From Rhodoglobus sp. (GTDB lineage: Bacteria > Actinomycetota > Actinomycetes > Actinomycetales > Microbacteriaceae): 64,000 nucleotides of DNA. Each line of letters opens with the position of its first letter. The stretch's first letter is position 1. The notes beneath the pieces are model-generated. The model saw only the letters and a program-made list of their open reading frames with translations, made no database searches and was not told the origin of the DNA. The stretch spans positions 1-64,000 of the forward strand of contig JAODAV010000006.1 of the NCBI GenBank assembly GCA_025463605.1, read 5' to 3'. Position numbers and translations under genes: made by a program. Shown here piece by piece: positions 23,510 to 35,981 of the stretch.

Positions 23510-25021
23510 CTAATGTGCTGCGAGCTGCGGCGCTTGCGAGAGCAGCGTGTGCCCCCACTTCTCCTGAAGCAGTCGCTCGAGCGTCGCGCCGAGGGTGTAG
23601 AGCCGGGCGTCCTGACGGGCCGGAGCCATGATCTGGAAGCCCGTCGGCAGGCCGTCCTCGGGGGCGAGACCCATCGGCAAACCCATGCCGGGCACGCCCG
23701 CGAGGTTTGCCGGAATGGTCGTGACGTCGTTGAGATACATCGCGATCGGGTCCTCGAGCTTCTCGCCCAACCTGAACGCGGTCGTCGGGGCGGCGGGACT
23801 CACGAGCACATCCGCCCTCTCGAACGCCGACGCGAAGTCGCGCTGAATGAGCGTGCGAACCTTCTGCGCGCTGCCGTAGTAAGCGTCGTAGTAGCCGGCG
23901 CTGAGCGCATACGTGCCCAAGATGACGCGGCGCTTCACCTCGGCGCCGAATCCCTGCTCACGCGTGGCTGCCATCACATCCTCCACAGTTCCGCCCCCGG
24001 CCGGGTTGACCCGAAGACCGAACCTCACCGAGTCGAATTTCGCGAGATTGCTGGATGCTTCTGCCGGGAGGATCACGTAATATGCCGCGACCGCGTACTC
24101 GAAGTGTGGGGCGCTCACCTCCACGATCTCCGCGCCTGCCGACGTCAGCAGTTCGAGAGTCTCGTGGAAGCGCTGGGACACACCAGCCTGGAAGCCGGGG
24201 CTGTCGAGCTCTTTGACGACGCCGATGCGGAGGCCCTTGAGTGATTCGGCGGCGGCACCCTCGCGGGCGGCCTCGGCGAACGAGGGCCAACGGTCGGTGA
24301 GGGAGGTGGAGTCCCGCGGGTCGTGACCGCCGATGACGTCGTGGAGGAGGGCGGCGTCGAGCACCGTGCGCGTGACGGGGCCGACCTGGTCGAGAGAGCT
24401 GGCGAGCGCAATCGCGCCGTAGCGGGAGACGCCGCCGTACGTGGGCTTGACGCCGACGCTTCCGGTGACCGCCGCGGGCTGGCGGATCGAGCCACCCGTG
24501 TCGGAGCCGAGCGCGAGTGGTGCCTCGAACGCGGAGACTGCGGCGGCGCTGCCACCGCCCGAGCCGCCCGGGATGCGGTCCAGGTCCCAGGGGTTTTTCG
24601 TGGGCCCATAGGCGGAGTGCTCGGTGGAGGAGCCCATCGCGAACTCATCCATGTTGGTCTTGCCGAGGGGAATGAGGCCGGCTGCCCTTAGCTTGGCGAC
24701 GGGGGTCGCGTCGTAGGGCGGGATCCAGCCTTCGAGAATCTTCGAGCCGGCAGTCGACGGCATGTCGAGCGTGCACAGCACGTCTTTGATGGCGACGGGA
24801 ACACCGGCGAGGGCGCCGAGCTGCTCCCCCGCCGCGCGACGCTCGTCGACGCGGGCGGCGGTGGCGAGCGCATCCTTCGACACGTGCAGGAAGGCGTGGA
24901 TGGCACCGTCGACGGCTTCGATGCGATCGAGGTGCGCTTGCGTCAGCTCGACGGACGACACCTCTCCCGACGCGAGCTGCGCAGCCATCTCGGCGGCGGT
25001 CGAACGGATGAGGTCGCTCAC
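23510..25021 (-). CDS. gatA: Aspartyl/glutamyl-tRNA(Asn/Gln) amidotransferase subunit A
   Basis: A 503-residue amidase that frees ammonia from glutamine for GatB. All three catalytic residues are seen at the standard positions: Lys79 in [11 protein letters not shown], cis-Ser154 in GGSGGGSAA and nucleophile Ser178 in [11 protein letters not shown]. The length is normal. The start overlaps the gatC stop by four bases (25018-25021), so gatC-gatA form an operon; gatB is located separately at 16.7-18.2 kb. Some ribosome-coupled translation from gatC is expected. Confidence 0.98.
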   Translation of the reverse strand: MSDLIRSTAAEMAAQLASGEVSSVELTQAHLDRIEAVDGAIHAFLHVSKDALATAARVDERRAAGEQLGALAGVPVAIKDVLCTLDMPSTAGSKILEGWIPPYDATPVAKLRAAGLIPLGKTNMDEFAMGSSTEHSAYGPTKNPWDLDRIPGGSGGGSAAAVSAFEAPLALGSDTGGSIRQPAAVTGSVGVKPTYGGVSRYGAIALASSLDQVGPVTRTVLDAALLHDVIGGHDPRDSTSLTDRWPSFAEAAREGAAAESLKGLRIGVVKELDSPGFQAGVSQRFHETLELLTSAGAEIVEVSAPHFEYAVAAYYVILPAEASSNLAKFDSVRFGLRVNPAGGGTVEDVMAATREQGFGAEVKRRVILGTYALSAGYYDAYYGSAQKVRTLIQRDFASAFERADVLVSPAAPTTAFRLGEKLEDPIAMYLNDVTTIPANLAGVPGMGLPMGLAPEDGLPTGFQIMAPARQDARLYTLGATLERLLQEKWGHTLLSQAPQLAAH

Positions 25022-25338
25022 TGCTCCTCCCCCAGGATCGCGCTGACCTTGAAACGGCTTCCGTCGTGCTCTGGCGCACCGGCGAGGGCCTGCTCGGTCG
25101 TGAGGGTCTCGCCCGGAACATCGGGACGGAACACGTTCGTGAGCGGGATCGGGTGGCTCGTCGCGGGAACGTCGGGCGTCGCAACCTCGCTCACCTTCGC
25201 CACCGAGTCGACGATCGCACCGAGTTCGCCCGTGAGCTTCTCGATCTCCTCCGGGGTCAGCGCGATGCGCGCGAGATTCGCGAGGTGAGCCACGACATCG
25301 GTCGTGATCGCCTCGTGCGCGGCGGACTGTTCAGGCAT
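25018..25338 (-). CDS. gatC: Aspartyl/glutamyl-tRNA(Asn/Gln) amidotransferase subunit C
   Basis: A 106-residue GatC, which wraps GatA and GatB to hold the complex together. The conserved block [20 protein letters not shown] and the Leu-rich helix that follows are typical; the C-terminus (LRPDV-like [23 protein letters not shown]) is the standard GatA-binding strand. ATG 25338 is preceded by CGGAG at five bases and gives the normal length; an in-frame codon at 25377 adds a non-conserved tail. It is the first gene of the gatCA operon. Confidence 0.95.
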   Translation of the reverse strand: MPEQSAAHEAITTDVVAHLANLARIALTPEEIEKLTGELGAIVDSVAKVSEVATPDVPATSHPIPLTNVFRPDVPGETLTTEQALAGAPEHDGSRFKVSAILGEEQ

Positions 25339-25413
25339 GGGACTCCGAGCGTGGACGTGCGGAAGGGAACCGCACAAGTCTATTCGGCGTTGCTCCGGCC
25401 AAACGCTAGTCCG

Positions 25414-25863
25414 CTACGCGCCCGTGGGCCGGCATTCGCTCTCGCCCTGCAGGGTCATGGCGTCTTCGCTCACCCGGAAGACCAACAGCTCATGCACGCT
25501 GTTGCGACCCTGAAGTTCGACCACCTCACCGATTCGGGACTGCTCGACGCGGTATCCCCACTTCGACCAGGCCTGCTCGACTGTCTCGAGCGTGCTGGTC
25601 ATGTCACGCGGCGGCGAACCGATGCGAAGCCCGGGGAACATCTCGCCTTCGATCCAGAGCGGGATGACGCATCCTCGAGCCGTCGGGTCGTCCTGGTTCT
25701 TCCAGACTCCCCCGACCGTCTCCTCGGTCTGGTCGAGAACGGCATACAGTTCGCCGCGCGCTTCGTGCGACGACAAGCCACTGCCCGCCGTGATCGCACA
25801 GCCGCCGAGGGCGAGCAACGGTGATGTGATCATGACGATTACCCCCACCGTGCGAACTGTCAC
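25414..25863 (-). CDS. Putative small lipoprotein
   Basis: A 149-residue predicted lipoprotein. MTVRTVGVIVMITSPLLALG followed by GC forms a lipobox with Cys22. The mature part contains TEETVGGVWKNQDDPTARGC, RDMTSTLETVEQAWSKWGYR and VHELLVFRVSEDAMTLQGES, a pattern I associate with short actinobacterial secreted proteins of unknown function. A GTG start at 25863 is favoured by AGGGGGT nine bases upstream; the internal ATG at 25833 would leave a signal peptide too short. It is monocistronic, divergent from nothing obvious. Confidence 0.65.
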   Translation of the reverse strand: MTVRTVGVIVMITSPLLALGGCAITAGSGLSSHEARGELYAVLDQTEETVGGVWKNQDDPTARGCVIPLWIEGEMFPGLRIGSPPRDMTSTLETVEQAWSKWGYRVEQSRIGEVVELQGRNSVHELLVFRVSEDAMTLQGESECRPTGA

Positions 25864-25964
25864 CTGTGACCCCCTGCATTGCGTCCGGACAAACTATCAC
25901 CGGCTCGCCGCTCAGCGCCCGCCCTGAACGGGGCGCGCGACGCGCGAGACCCGGCCGGGCGGGG

Positions 25965-27425
25965 TTAGCGCAGAGCCGCTGCCTTCATGACCTCGCTGGA
26001 ACCATCGGTGACGAATTGACCCTTGCCGATACCGATGAGGGCGAAGTTGCGCATCGACTCAGTGCCGGCGCCGAAGTACTCGTTGTGACCGGTCGACGCG
26101 AGCAGCACCTCGTGCGTGATGATGTCGAGTCCACCGCCGACGCCCATCGGCTTGGCACCGTAGCTCTTCGCGCCCGGGTCGCTGCCGAAGTAGGAGCTGT
26201 TGGGGATCGGGTCCCACGCGGCCTCTCCGACGTAGACGTTGCCGTCGCGCACGTGGAGCTGGTCGACCGACTTCGCCGAGCTGCCCGGGGATCCGACCAT
26301 CGCGAGAGCGTCGATCTCGAAGTCGTACTCGGTGAGCGCCATGAGCGCTGCCGTCGAACCGTAGGAGTGCGCGATCACTGTCACGTAGGGCTCGTCGCCC
26401 GAGCGAATGGACTGCAGGCCCTCGATGGCGCCGGCAAGGGCATCCCGGCCCTCCCACGCGTTCTCGATGCCGCCGACATTGGTGAGGTTGGGCGTGTGGT
26501 AGCCAATCCATGCGACGGTGGCCACCGTCTTGTCTTGCGGCACGGGAACGTCAGAGGCGCCGGCGCCGACCGAGCCCTGCGAGTTGAAGAGTTCGAGCCA
26601 GCTGAGCTGCTCCTCGTAGAGGCGCGCCGCTGCATCCGCCCAGTCCCCCATCTGGTTCTCGATGGTGAAGAACATGCCGGGAACGAGGAAGCTCACGTAG
26701 TCCGCGGTGCGCAAGTCGCCCAGCACGATCGCCGCCCGACCCTGCCCCGTGACGTCGAGGGTCATGAGAGTGCGGCGCGGCTGGGATTCGTCGTTGCCGA
26801 GCGCCGTCGAGATCGATTGCAGCATGTGGAGCTGCTGCTTCGCGTTCTCGATGACGGCGCGCCCCGCCGTGTCGCTGGCGATCGTGGCCTCGAGCTCGCT
26901 CATCGTGAAGCCGAGCACCTCGCGGTTCGCCAGGTCGCGTGCAGTGAAGGGAACCCCGTCGAGGTTGCCGACGAGTTGCGGTGCCGCGGTACGCAGCGCC
27001 GTGCGCTGGTCGAAGTCGAGAGCCACCCACCATGACGTGACGTCGCGTGTGGCCGGAGGGTTGGCGAGCAGCCCGCTGACGGCATCCGGATGCGCGGAAA
27101 GGTACTTGTCGAGGCCGGAGACCGAGAGGAGCGAGAGCTGTTGCAGAAGGCGAGTGCCCTGCAGGAGCTCGATGGGCTCGGCGGCGGGTTCGGGGCCGAT
27201 ATAGGGAAGGGGCGGTGCGTCGGGGAGGACGAACTGGTTAGGAACGTTCTGCGTCGACGAGATCGAGATGCTGTAGCCGCTGATTTCGTGCACGCCAAAA
27301 GCCTCGGCAACGGGTCCTAGGGCCACCGAGGTTGTGAGAACAGCTGCGACGTCAAACAGCAATTTCGGGTCTTTCCGCTCGTTTGCGTGGCCTCGAGTCG
27401 CCTTCCCCGCCTCGCGGTCACGCAC
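25965..27425 (-). CDS. Alpha/beta hydrolase (DUF1023-like), probably exported
   Basis: A 486-residue protein. Residues 20-42 are hydrophobic (KLLFDVAAVLTTSVALGPVA) and may serve as a signal or anchor. The hydrolase core is in the C-terminal half: TVAWIGYHTPNLTNVGG, the nucleophile elbow VTVIAHSYGSTAAL with the catalytic Ser, YDFEIDALAMVGSPG, and a late His in ITHEVLLASTGHNEYF. This matches DUF1023-type hydrolases, which are often secreted and of unknown substrate. A GTG at 27425 lies five bases behind TATGAT inside a pair of G-tract repeats, which suggests tight regulation. Confidence 0.8.
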   Translation of the reverse strand: MRDREAGKATRGHANERKDPKLLFDVAAVLTTSVALGPVAEAFGVHEISGYSISISSTQNVPNQFVLPDAPPLPYIGPEPAAEPIELLQGTRLLQQLSLLSVSGLDKYLSAHPDAVSGLLANPPATRDVTSWWVALDFDQRTALRTAAPQLVGNLDGVPFTARDLANREVLGFTMSELEATIASDTAGRAVIENAKQQLHMLQSISTALGNDESQPRRTLMTLDVTGQGRAAIVLGDLRTADYVSFLVPGMFFTIENQMGDWADAAARLYEEQLSWLELFNSQGSVGAGASDVPVPQDKTVATVAWIGYHTPNLTNVGGIENAWEGRDALAGAIEGLQSIRSGDEPYVTVIAHSYGSTAALMALTEYDFEIDALAMVGSPGSSAKSVDQLHVRDGNVYVGEAAWDPIPNSSYFGSDPGAKSYGAKPMGVGGGLDIITHEVLLASTGHNEYFGAGTESMRNFALIGIGKGQFVTDGSSEVMKAAALR

Positions 27426-27462
27426 CCCCCATCATAGGGGGATAGACCCCCCGGTATGGGGG
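27425..27462 (-). promoter_or_regulatory. Promoter with two G-tract inverted repeats
   Basis: CCCCCC-ATCATA-GGGGG (27425-27441) and CCCCCC-GGTAT-GGGGG (27447-27462) are arranged in tandem. TATGAT (27436-27431, minus strand) sits in the first loop and looks like the -10 of the hydrolase gene. Paired C/G-tract palindromes of this kind resemble operators of CsoR-type or response-regulator proteins; which applies is unknown. Confidence 0.5.
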
Positions 27463-27581
27463 CCAAATCAAAATAGTTTGTTTACCCCTGAAGACGCCTA
27501 ATCGCGGGCCGAATCGCTCGTCAGGCTGGGAACCGCCCGAGCGGGCGCTGCGAGGAGCGTGAAAAGTCGCTCCACTACGGG

Positions 27582-30661
<3,080 letters not shown>

Positions 30662-30665
30662 CTGC

Positions 30666-31814
30666 TCAGGCGGCAGGCACGGGAACCGGCACGGCGCTCA
30701 CGGTGCGATCGATCGTGCACTGGCCCAGAACGCGCGTGCCCACGTAGAGCACGGCCGTCTGGCCGGGGGCGACCCCGTTGAGCGGGTCGACCGGCTTGAT
30801 CACAAGTTCGCGTTCGCCGGTGGAACTCGTCGAGACCTGCGCGGTCGCGGGCACCGGGTCGGCGTGCGCGCGGATCTGCACGTCGCACTCGAACGCGTCG
30901 GCGGGGGCATCCACGATGCCGGAGCCATAGGGGTCGAGCCCTGTCCAGCTGAAGCTGCTCCCGGCGATGAGACCCACCTCGAGTGCCTCGCGGGGTCCCA
31001 CGACGACCTCGTTCGTCTTGGGACGGATCTCGAGCACGAAGCGCGGCTTGCCGTCATCCGTCGGAAAGCCCACGTTGAGACCCTTGCGCTGGCCGACCGT
31101 GAACGCGAGCGCGCCCTCGTGCTCGCCGATCGTCGCGCCCGACCGGTCGAGGATCGCTCCCGGCGACGCGCCGACCTTGTCGGCGAGCCAGCCGCGGGTG
31201 TCACCATCGGGGATGAAGCAGATGTCGTGCGAGTCGGGCTTGTTGGCGACGCTGAACCCGCGAGCGGCGGCCTCGGCTCGCACCTCGGCCTTCGATGGCG
31301 TCGCCCCGAGCGGGAACATGCTGTGGGCGAGCTGCTCGGTGGTGAGAACGCCCAACACGTACGACTGGTCCTTCGCCCAAGCGGAGGCCCGGTGCAACTC
31401 GCGATTGCCGTGCTCATCGAGCTCGATACTCGCGTAGTGGCCCGTCGCGACGGCGTCGAACCCCAGGGCGAGCGCCTTCTCGAGGAGGGCCGCGAACTTG
31501 ATGCGTTCGTTACAGCGCATGCACGGATTGGGCGTGCGCCCGGCCGAGTACTCGGCGATGAAGTCATCCACGACGTCGAGACGGAAGCGCTCGGAGAAGT
31601 CCCACACGAAGTAGGGGATGCCGATGATGTTGGCCGCGCGCTGGGCATCCATGCTGTCCTCGATGGTGCAGCAGCCGCGAGCGCCCGTGCGCAACGTGCC
31701 CGGCGTGCGGCTGAGCGCGAGGTGCACGCCCACGACCTCGTGGCCGGCGTCGACGGCGCGCGCAGCAGCGACCGCGGAGTCCACTCCCCCGCTCATCGCC
31801 GCCAGAACCTTCAC
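30666..31814 (-). CDS. mnmA: tRNA-specific 2-thiouridylase
   Basis: A 382-residue enzyme that adds sulfur to U34 of Lys, Glu and Gln tRNAs. The PP-loop [10 protein letters not shown] is at residues 8-17; the catalytic Cys98 is in NPCMRCN and the second Cys199 in [10 protein letters not shown]; the C-terminal beta-barrel contains [11 protein letters not shown] and [13 protein letters not shown] at 31814 is six bases after TAAACT, which overlaps the stop codon of the upstream desulfurase, so mnmA has its own leaderless promoter. The desulfurase next door is the probable sulfur donor. Confidence 0.97.
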   Translation of the reverse strand: MKVLAAMSGGVDSAVAAARAVDAGHEVVGVHLALSRTPGTLRTGARGCCTIEDSMDAQRAANIIGIPYFVWDFSERFRLDVVDDFIAEYSAGRTPNPCMRCNERIKFAALLEKALALGFDAVATGHYASIELDEHGNRELHRASAWAKDQSYVLGVLTTEQLAHSMFPLGATPSKAEVRAEAAARGFSVANKPDSHDICFIPDGDTRGWLADKVGASPGAILDRSGATIGEHEGALAFTVGQRKGLNVGFPTDDGKPRFVLEIRPKTNEVVVGPREALEVGLIAGSSFSWTGLDPYGSGIVDAPADAFECDVQIRAHADPVPATAQVSTSSTGERELVIKPVDPLNGVAPGQTAVLYVGTRVLGQCTIDRTVSAVPVPVPAA

Positions 31815-31820
31815 GCGACG

Positions 31821-31826
31821 AGTTTA
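31821..31826 (-). promoter_or_regulatory. -10 box TAAACT of mnmA inside the desulfurase stop
   Basis: TAAACT on the minus strand; its TAA is the stop codon of the desulfurase gene. Six bases to GTG 31814. Confidence 0.5.
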
Positions 31827-32978
31827 CGCGGGGCCGGCTGGGAAGCTTCGAACGGGCACTCGGTCGGCGTAGCCGGCGGCTCGTGCTCGCTCGACAGCAG
31901 CGGGCAGCGCGGCGACGAGCGCGTCGACATCGGCGGCGGTCGTGCCGTGGCCGAGGGTGAACCGCAGGGCTCCGCGCGCATCCTGCTCGGGCACTCCCAT
32001 GGCGAGCAGCACGTGCGATGCCTCCGGCACGCCAGCCTGGCACGCGGAACCGGTCGAGACGCTGAAGCCCGCGGCATCGAGCAGGAACAGCAGCGAATCG
32101 CCCTCGCAGCCCGGGAAGGTGAAATGCGCGTTGCCCGGAAGGCGGTGCACGGGATCACCGCGCAGCACGGCGTCGGGCACCGCGTTGAGCACCCCCGCGA
32201 TCAGCCGGTCCCGTAGGGCACTGTCCGGGGGCGCGATGAGCGACGCCGCGACGCCGAAGGCCACGGCGCCCGCCGCATCCTGCGTGCCGGAGCGCGCGCG
32301 CTGCTGGTTACCGCCGTGGATGAGCGGCGTGACCGTTGCCGCGCGCGAGATGACGAGCGCGCCGATGCCGACCGGTCCGCCGATCTTGTGGGCGGAGATA
32401 CTGAGCGCGGCGAGCCCGCCGAGCGAAACCGGTACCTGGCCGTAGGCGGCGACGGCATCGCAATGCACGGGAACTCCGTGCCCCGCGGCGAGCGCCACGA
32501 GTTGCTCGACAGGCTGCAGCGTGCCCACCTCGTTGTTGGCCCACAGCGCCGTCACGAGCGCGACATCGTCGTCGAGCGCCCCCGCGATGTACGCCAGGTC
32601 GATGCGCCCCTCGGAGTCGACGGGCACCCAGTCGAGCACCGCACCCTCGTGCGCCTCGAGCCACTCGACGCTGTCGATGGTCGCGTGGTGCTCAGCACGG
32701 GACACGAGGATGCGCTTGCGCGGCCCGCGGCTCCAGAAGAGTCCCTTCACGCCGAGGTTGATCGCCTCCGTACCTCCTGAGGTGAGCGTGACCTCCACGG
32801 GGTCGGCCCCGAGTGACGCGGCGATGCGCTCACGCGCCTCCTCGAGCATCCGCTTCGCCTGCTGGCCCTGCGAGTGAATCGAGGACGGGTTGCCGACCAC
32901 GGAGAGCGCTTCGGTGTACGCCGCGATGACCGCGGGCAGCATCGGGGTCGTCGCCGCGTGGTCGAGGTAGACCGCCAT
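31824..32978 (-). CDS. Cysteine desulfurase (IscS/NifS-like)
   Basis: A 384-residue PLP enzyme that takes sulfur from cysteine as a persulfide. MAVYLDHAATTPMLPAVIAA is the standard start, SGGTEAIN binds PLP, His97 stacks (AEHHAT), Lys198 (ISAHKIGGP) holds PLP and Cys312 (STGSACQAG) carries the persulfide. The order and short Cys loop match class I enzymes used for tRNA thiolation. GGGAGGG lies six bases before ATG 32978; an ATG at 32984 touches it, so the downstream ATG is chosen. It lies directly before mnmA, to which it probably gives sulfur. Confidence 0.95.
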   Translation of the reverse strand: MAVYLDHAATTPMLPAVIAAYTEALSVVGNPSSIHSQGQQAKRMLEEARERIAASLGADPVEVTLTSGGTEAINLGVKGLFWSRGPRKRILVSRAEHHATIDSVEWLEAHEGAVLDWVPVDSEGRIDLAYIAGALDDDVALVTALWANNEVGTLQPVEQLVALAAGHGVPVHCDAVAAYGQVPVSLGGLAALSISAHKIGGPVGIGALVISRAATVTPLIHGGNQQRARSGTQDAAGAVAFGVAASLIAPPDSALRDRLIAGVLNAVPDAVLRGDPVHRLPGNAHFTFPGCEGDSLLFLLDAAGFSVSTGSACQAGVPEASHVLLAMGVPEQDARGALRFTLGHGTTAADVDALVAALPAAVERARAAGYADRVPVRSFPAGPA

Positions 32979-33032
32979 GCACATCCCTCCCGTTGTGGTC
33001 GAACGTTGGTCGGGCGAAGTCCGCGCCTTCAT

Positions 33033-33038
33033 TACTCT
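33033..33038 (+). promoter_or_regulatory. -10 box TACTCT of glgX
   Basis: TACTCT, seven bases, then ATG 33046; no ribosome site; divergent from the desulfurase gene. Confidence 0.45.
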
Positions 33039-33045
33039 AGAACGC

Positions 33046-35106
33046 ATGCCTGATGCTCTCGCCGATCTCGGAGTGCGCCTCGGCCCCCGCGGCGGGGAGC
33101 TGCGAGTGTGGTCCGCTACCGCGACGAGCATCGACCTCTGCATCTTCGACAGCCGCGATGCCGACTGGGTCGCGAAGACGATTCCGATGGCGAAGAGCGA
33201 AGGCGGCGTCTGGAGCGCAAGCTCGAAACTGCTCGTGCCGGGCACGCGCTACTCGATCCGTGTGGACGGCCCCGCAGGCCCAGCCAACGCCTTCGACTCG
33301 ACCCTGCACCTCATCGATCCGTACGCGCGCGGCCTGGCACGCACGAGCACGGGCGACTGGCGCGGGTACGTGCAGGAGCCGGATACATTCGACTGGGGCC
33401 ACTCCACGAAGCCGCGAATCGGCCTCGACCACACGGTGCTCTATGAAGCGCATGTCAAAGGCATGTCGAAACTCAACCCCGACGTGCCCGAGGAACTGCG
33501 CGGCACTTACGCCGGCCTCGCCCACGAGTCAACGATCGCGTACCTCCAGGAGCTCGGTGTCACGACCGTCGAACTGCTGCCGGTGCACCAGTTCGTGAGC
33601 GAGCAGCGGCTCATCAAGCAGGGTCTTGTCAACTATTGGGGCTACAACACCCTCAACTTCTTCACACCCCACGCGGCGTACGCCTCGAAGGAGGCCCAGT
33701 TCGGCGGCACGGGCGCGGTGCTGCGCGAGTTCAAAGGCATGGTCAAGCTCCTCCACGAAGCCGGCCTCGAAGTCGTGCTCGACGTCGTCTACAACCACAC
33801 GGCCGAGGAGGGTCTCGGCGGCCCCACCAGTTCGCTGCGCGGCATCGACAACAAGAACTACTACCGGCACGCCCCCGACGGCGCATACGTCGATGTGACC
33901 GGATGCGGCAACTCCGTCAACACCGCGACCTTCGCGTGCCAGCGGCTCATCCTCGACTCCCTGCGGTACTGGGCGAACGACGTGCACGTGGACGGCTTCC
34001 GCTTCGACCTCGCGGCCACCCTCGGGCGCGATGCCGACCACGAGTTCCAGACCGAGCATCCGCTGCTGCTCGCGATCCGCGACGATCCGCAGCTCCAAGG
34101 CGCGAAGATCATCGCCGAACCGTGGGACGTCGGCATGGGTGGCTGGCAGGTCGGCAACTTCCCCGGTGGTGATCAGAACCGCGGCTGGTCGGAGTGGAAT
34201 GACGGCTATCGCGACCGGATGCGCGATTTCTGGCTCACCGACATCGCCGCCGCGCGGGCCACAGGCTCCGCCCCCAATGGGATCGGGTCCCTCGCCCGCC
34301 GGCTCGCGGGGTCGGCGCACGTGTTCTCCCAGGAGCGCGGGCCGCTCGCATCCGTCAACTTCATCACCGCTCACGACGGCTTCACGATGGCCGACCTGGT
34401 CGCTTACAACGAAAAGCACAACCTCGGCAACGGTGAGAAGAACCGCGACGGCACGGACAACAACCACTCGTTCAACCACGGCGCCGAGGGCTCGACCGAC
34501 GACACCGAGATCCGGGATGCCCGCTGCAAGGCCATGCGCAACCTCCTCGGTACGCTGCTGCTGTCGGCGGGCGTTCCCATGCTCACCGCCGGCGACGAGT
34601 TCGGGCGCACCCAGCGCGGCAACAACAACGCCTACAACCAGGACGGGGAGCTGACCTGGTTGCCGTGGGAGGAGCGCGCCGACTGGCAGCAGGACCTGCT
34701 GCAGGTGTCGCGGCAGCTGATCCAGTTGCGCAAAGAGAATCCCGCGCTTCGGCCCGTGCGCTACGGCAAGTGGGGTGAGACGGTGCCCTCGGCCACCCAG
34801 ATGGACTGGTACAACAAGCAGGGTCTCTCGATGTCTGAGAAGGACTGGGACTCCCCCGAGGAGCGCACTCTGCAGTACCTGGCGGCGTCGACCCCGGAGT
34901 TCGAGGAGTTCAACCGCATCCTGCTCATCGTGCACGGCCTCGAAGACGACGTGACCGTGACCCTTCCCGAACACGAGGGCGTGAGCTCGTACACGCTTCT
35001 GTGGGATTCCGCGGACGAAGACGCGAGCGAGACGATGACAGAGCACGGCCCCGGCAGCGAGTTGACGGTCGCGGGCACGTCGATGCAGTTGTTCCGGGCA
35101 AGTTGA
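33046..35106 (+). CDS. glgX: Glycogen debranching enzyme
   Basis: A 686-residue GH13 enzyme that removes alpha-1,6 branches from phosphorylase-trimmed glycogen. A CBM48-like N-terminal domain (residues 5-90, LGPRGGELRVWSATATSIDL) is followed by the barrel: VVLDVVYNHTAEE (region I), GFRFDLAATLG with nucleophile Asp321, IIAEPWDVG with acid/base Glu358 and NFITAHDGFTMAD. The debranching-type hallmark GNGEKNRDGTDNNHSFNHG is present. It acts with GlgP encoded 900 bases downstream on the other strand. The start is leaderless. Confidence 0.95.
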   Translation: MPDALADLGVRLGPRGGELRVWSATATSIDLCIFDSRDADWVAKTIPMAKSEGGVWSASSKLLVPGTRYSIRVDGPAGPANAFDSTLHLIDPYARGLARTSTGDWRGYVQEPDTFDWGHSTKPRIGLDHTVLYEAHVKGMSKLNPDVPEELRGTYAGLAHESTIAYLQELGVTTVELLPVHQFVSEQRLIKQGLVNYWGYNTLNFFTPHAAYASKEAQFGGTGAVLREFKGMVKLLHEAGLEVVLDVVYNHTAEEGLGGPTSSLRGIDNKNYYRHAPDGAYVDVTGCGNSVNTATFACQRLILDSLRYWANDVHVDGFRFDLAATLGRDADHEFQTEHPLLLAIRDDPQLQGAKIIAEPWDVGMGGWQVGNFPGGDQNRGWSEWNDGYRDRMRDFWLTDIAAARATGSAPNGIGSLARRLAGSAHVFSQERGPLASVNFITAHDGFTMADLVAYNEKHNLGNGEKNRDGTDNNHSFNHGAEGSTDDTEIRDARCKAMRNLLGTLLLSAGVPMLTAGDEFGRTQRGNNNAYNQDGELTWLPWEERADWQQDLLQVSRQLIQLRKENPALRPVRYGKWGETVPSATQMDWYNKQGLSMSEKDWDSPEERTLQYLAASTPEFEEFNRILLIVHGLEDDVTVTLPEHEGVSSYTLLWDSADEDASETMTEHGPGSELTVAGTSMQLFRAS

Positions 35107-35109
35107 ACC

Positions 35110-35586
35110 GTGGCGAGTTCGGGCACCCCGGCGACCGTCGCGCTCACGGCGGCGGGCATCCCGTTCGTCGCGCACTCGTATGATCACGACCCGGCGAACA
35201 CGAACTACGGGCTGGAGGCGGCGGACGCACTCGACCTGGACCCGGACCGCGTGTTCAAGACCTTGCTCGCCGACGTCGATGGAGCCCTCGTGGTCGGCAT
35301 CGTGCCGGTGAGCGGCAAGCTCGACCTCAAGGCGCTCGCCGCCGCGGTGGGCGGCAAGAAGGCAGAGATGGCGGATCCGGCGCTCGCCCAACGGCGTACC
35401 GGCTATGTGCTCGGCGGTATCAGCCCGATCGGGCAGAAGAACGCCCACCCCACGGTGCTGGACGAGACGGCCGAGCTCCACGACACGGTGTTCGTGAGCG
35501 GCGGCAGGCGCGGGTTCGACATCGAACTGACTCCGACCAACCTGGTGCGGGCAACGAACGCGGTGATCGCCGACATCGCGCGCTAG
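35110..35586 (+). CDS. YbaK-type aminoacyl-tRNA deacylase
   Basis: A 158-residue editing protein of the YbaK/ProX family, which hydrolyses Cys-tRNA(Pro) or related mischarged tRNAs. Seen motifs are VFKTLLADVDGALVVGIVPV with the catalytic Lys, KLDLKALAAAVGGKKAEMAD and YVLGGISPIGQKNAHPTVLD, plus the end motif GRRGFDIELTPTNLVRATNA. The length and order match Cys-tRNA(Pro) deacylases. A GTG at 35110 follows the glgX stop by three bases, so it is probably co-translated with glgX although unrelated in function. Confidence 0.88.
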   Translation: MASSGTPATVALTAAGIPFVAHSYDHDPANTNYGLEAADALDLDPDRVFKTLLADVDGALVVGIVPVSGKLDLKALAAAVGGKKAEMADPALAQRRTGYVLGGISPIGQKNAHPTVLDETAELHDTVFVSGGRRGFDIELTPTNLVRATNAVIADIAR

Positions 35587-35607
35587 CCGCCCCGCGCGAG
35601 CCGAGGG

Positions 35608-35613
35608 TACCGT
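35608..35613 (+). promoter_or_regulatory. -10 box TACCGT, leaderless VOC gene
   Basis: TACCGT, six bases, then ATG 35620; no ribosome site. Confidence 0.45.
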
Positions 35614-35619
35614 AGCAGC

Positions 35620-35955
35620 ATGGAATTGTTGCTCGCCGGAGTTCGAGTGCGCGATCTCGCGGTGTCACGCGAGTGGTACGAGCGGCTGCTCGGGCGGGGG
35701 CCCGACATGGAGGTGCCCGACGAACTCGTGTGGGACCTCGCAGAGAATCGCAGCATCTACCTGCGCGTCGACCCGGAGCGGTCGGGCCACGCGATCGTCA
35801 CTGTCTTCGTGGACGACCTGGATGCGCTGATCGCCGGCATCACGGAACGCGGCATCGAGCACACCGACATCTATGACCTCGGCGTGGGGATGCGTGAGTA
35901 CGTGTTCACCGACCCTGACGGCAGCGAAGTGCTGTTCGGCGGAGCGCCCGGCTAG
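35620..35955 (+). CDS. VOC-family (glyoxalase-like) protein
   Basis: A 111-residue protein with one glyoxalase/bleomycin-resistance fold: ELLLAGVRVRDLAVSREWYE, RSIYLRVDPERSGHAIVTVF and YVFTDPDGSEVLFGGAPG. Dimers of such domains bind a metal with His/Glu residues; the Glu in DGSEVLF is one typical ligand, the other ligands are less clear. Substrate is unknown. It is convergent with glgP, with 26 bases between. Confidence 0.8.
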   Translation: MELLLAGVRVRDLAVSREWYERLLGRGPDMEVPDELVWDLAENRSIYLRVDPERSGHAIVTVFVDDLDALIAGITERGIEHTDIYDLGVGMREYVFTDPDGSEVLFGGAPG

Positions 35956-35981
35956 TCCATCCGAGCCCTACTGCGATCCCC

